A stretch of DNA of 64,000 bases from Beijerinckiaceae bacterium (GTDB taxonomy: Bacteria > Pseudomonadota > Alphaproteobacteria > Rhizobiales > Beijerinckiaceae): positions 84,350 through 148,349 of the forward strand of contig JAPZSB010000008.1 of assembly GCA_027531565.1 (NCBI GenBank), in the 5' to 3' direction. Below are positions 63,613-64,000 of this stretch, piece after piece. Below the pieces are notes generated by a model. It saw only the letters and a list, made by a program, of their open reading frames with translations, did not search any database and had not been told where the DNA came from. The first letter of the stretch is position 1; each line of letters begins with the position of its first letter. The translations under genes were made by a program, and so were the position numbers.

Positions 63613-63846
63613 ATGGCTCACGCCGTCAAGTTGGATCCGTCCTCCCGGATGAAATCCCATGCCGAGCAGAAGCGACTGTGCCAGCGCATGACGCTGGTCA
63701 CCGCGACTCTTCTCGTTCCGGTCGTGCTGCTTCGCCGCGCCTTCCGGCGCCTGGCCGGGCAGCCTTCCGGCAGCCCGCCGGTCTCGGTTTTCGCCGAGGC
63801 TCGGGCCGATGCCAGCGCGATCATCCCCTACATCTTCATGGGGTAG
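63613..63846 (+). CDS. pufQ: PufQ-like protein
   Basis: This 77-residue protein has one membrane helix (MTLVTATLLVPVVLLRRAF, about residues 26-44). The C-terminus SVFAEARADASAIIPYIFMG resembles the PufQ ending (acidic/alanine helix, then Ile-x-Pro-x-Ile-Phe). PufQ is needed for normal bacteriochlorophyll formation in Rhodobacter, possibly as a porphyrin carrier. The location between bchZ and pufB is the standard one. ATG 63613 has GAGGAG six bases upstream; ATG 63607 would add two residues and overlap the upstream stop. The N-terminal half is divergent, so the assignment relies on context and the C-terminus. Confidence 0.78.
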   Translation: MAHAVKLDPSSRMKSHAEQKRLCQRMTLVTATLLVPVVLLRRAFRRLAGQPSGSPPVSVFAEARADASAIIPYIFMG

Positions 63847-63856
63847 CTCTTGCCTC

Positions 63857-63877
63857 TGGCCGGACCCCTTCCGGCCA
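63857..63877 (+). other. Stem-loop between pufQ and pufB
   Basis: TGGCCGGA (63857-63864) pairs perfectly with TCCGGCCA (63870-63877) around a 5-nt loop. It lies 11 nt after the pufQ stop. No T-run follows. In puf operons such intercistronic hairpins influence processing and stability of the pufBALM segment. Confidence 0.65.
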
Positions 63878-63964
63878 CGAGACATGCTGTAGGCGAGCTG
63901 CAGCTAACCAGCCGTGCGGGAGTTGCACGGTGACGGCCAACCCCTAGTCGAAAGGAAGACGATC

Positions 63965-64000
63965 ATGGCGGATAGGCAAGGATCCCTGACGGGATTGACT
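63965..64000 (+). CDS. pufB: Light-harvesting 1 beta subunit, 5' end only
   Basis: The window ends after 12 codons (MADRQGSLTGLT), which match the usual start of the LH1 beta polypeptide. GAAAGGAAG at about 63950-63958 is a ribosome binding site. The gene binds bacteriochlorophyll in the ring antenna around the reaction centre. pufA, pufL and pufM are expected beyond the edge. Confidence 0.85.
   Translation, partial: MADRQGSLTGLT

Overview
This window is a piece of an alphaproteobacterial chromosome with high G+C and about 60 tightly packed genes. The order hom - glpX - recJ - tRNA-Glu in the first 7 kb, followed by a large photosynthesis gene cluster (PGC), suggests a bacteriochlorophyll a-producing phototroph, most likely of the Hyphomicrobiales (Rhizobiales). 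That placement is inferred from gene content and order only. The cyclase gene present is the oxygen-dependent acsF; bchE is not in the window. This fits an aerobic anoxygenic phototroph or an oxygen-tolerant purple bacterium.

Layout. (1) 1-7245: end of a quinone reductase-like dehydrogenase, one A+T-rich DUF4261-like gene that looks acquired, then housekeeping genes (homoserine dehydrogenase, class II fructose-1,6-bisphosphatase, a GNAT acetyltransferase, RecJ, an EamA exporter) and tRNA-Glu(UUC). (2) 7421-20567: a nitrogen-scavenging catabolic region. It holds an M20 ureido-hydrolase, an amidase, a five-gene Dpp/Opp-type ABC importer, a diaminopropionate ammonia-lyase, an N-carbamoyl-D-amino-acid hydrolase, a COG3964-type amidohydrolase, RidA and a fold-III D-amino-acid lyase. 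A near-perfect sigma-54 promoter precedes the importer. No single known pathway explains this set; I propose it degrades a carbamoylated, acylated or cyclised 2,3-diaminopropionate or D-amino acid to pyruvate and ammonia.

(3) 20670-36851, minus strand: the superoperon bchF-N-B-H-L-M-lhaA-puhA-B-C-bciE-acsF-puhE-hemA-cycA. It makes 5-aminolevulinate, the Mg branch up to 3-hydroxyethyl bacteriochlorophyllide, reaction-centre H and its assembly factors, and a cytochrome c. (4) 37255-53889, plus strand: the regulators aerR/ppaA and ppsR; then bchG, a PucC-like carrier, bchP, tspO and a small membrane protein; then the isoprenoid genes dxs and ispH, bchI-D-O, crtI-crtB and a 53-residue membrane protein. 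(5) 53902-56300, minus strand: crtD-crtC. (6) 56398-64000, plus strand: crtE-crtF, bchC-X-Y-Z, a 35-codon ORF, pufQ and the first 12 codons of pufB.

The five PGC promoter regions (bchF/aerR, bchG, dxs, crtD/crtE, bchC) each carry tandem PpsR/CrtJ operators of the form TGT-N12-ACA, 6-8 bp apart: eight perfect and three one-mismatch sites. Pigment, isoprenoid and carotenoid supply therefore appear to be controlled together by PpsR and its antirepressor AerR. Carotenoid genes crtI, B, C, D, E and F without crtA point to the spirilloxanthin series. The oddest coding feature is crtC, which has no usable start codon and whose 5' end is overrun by crtD.
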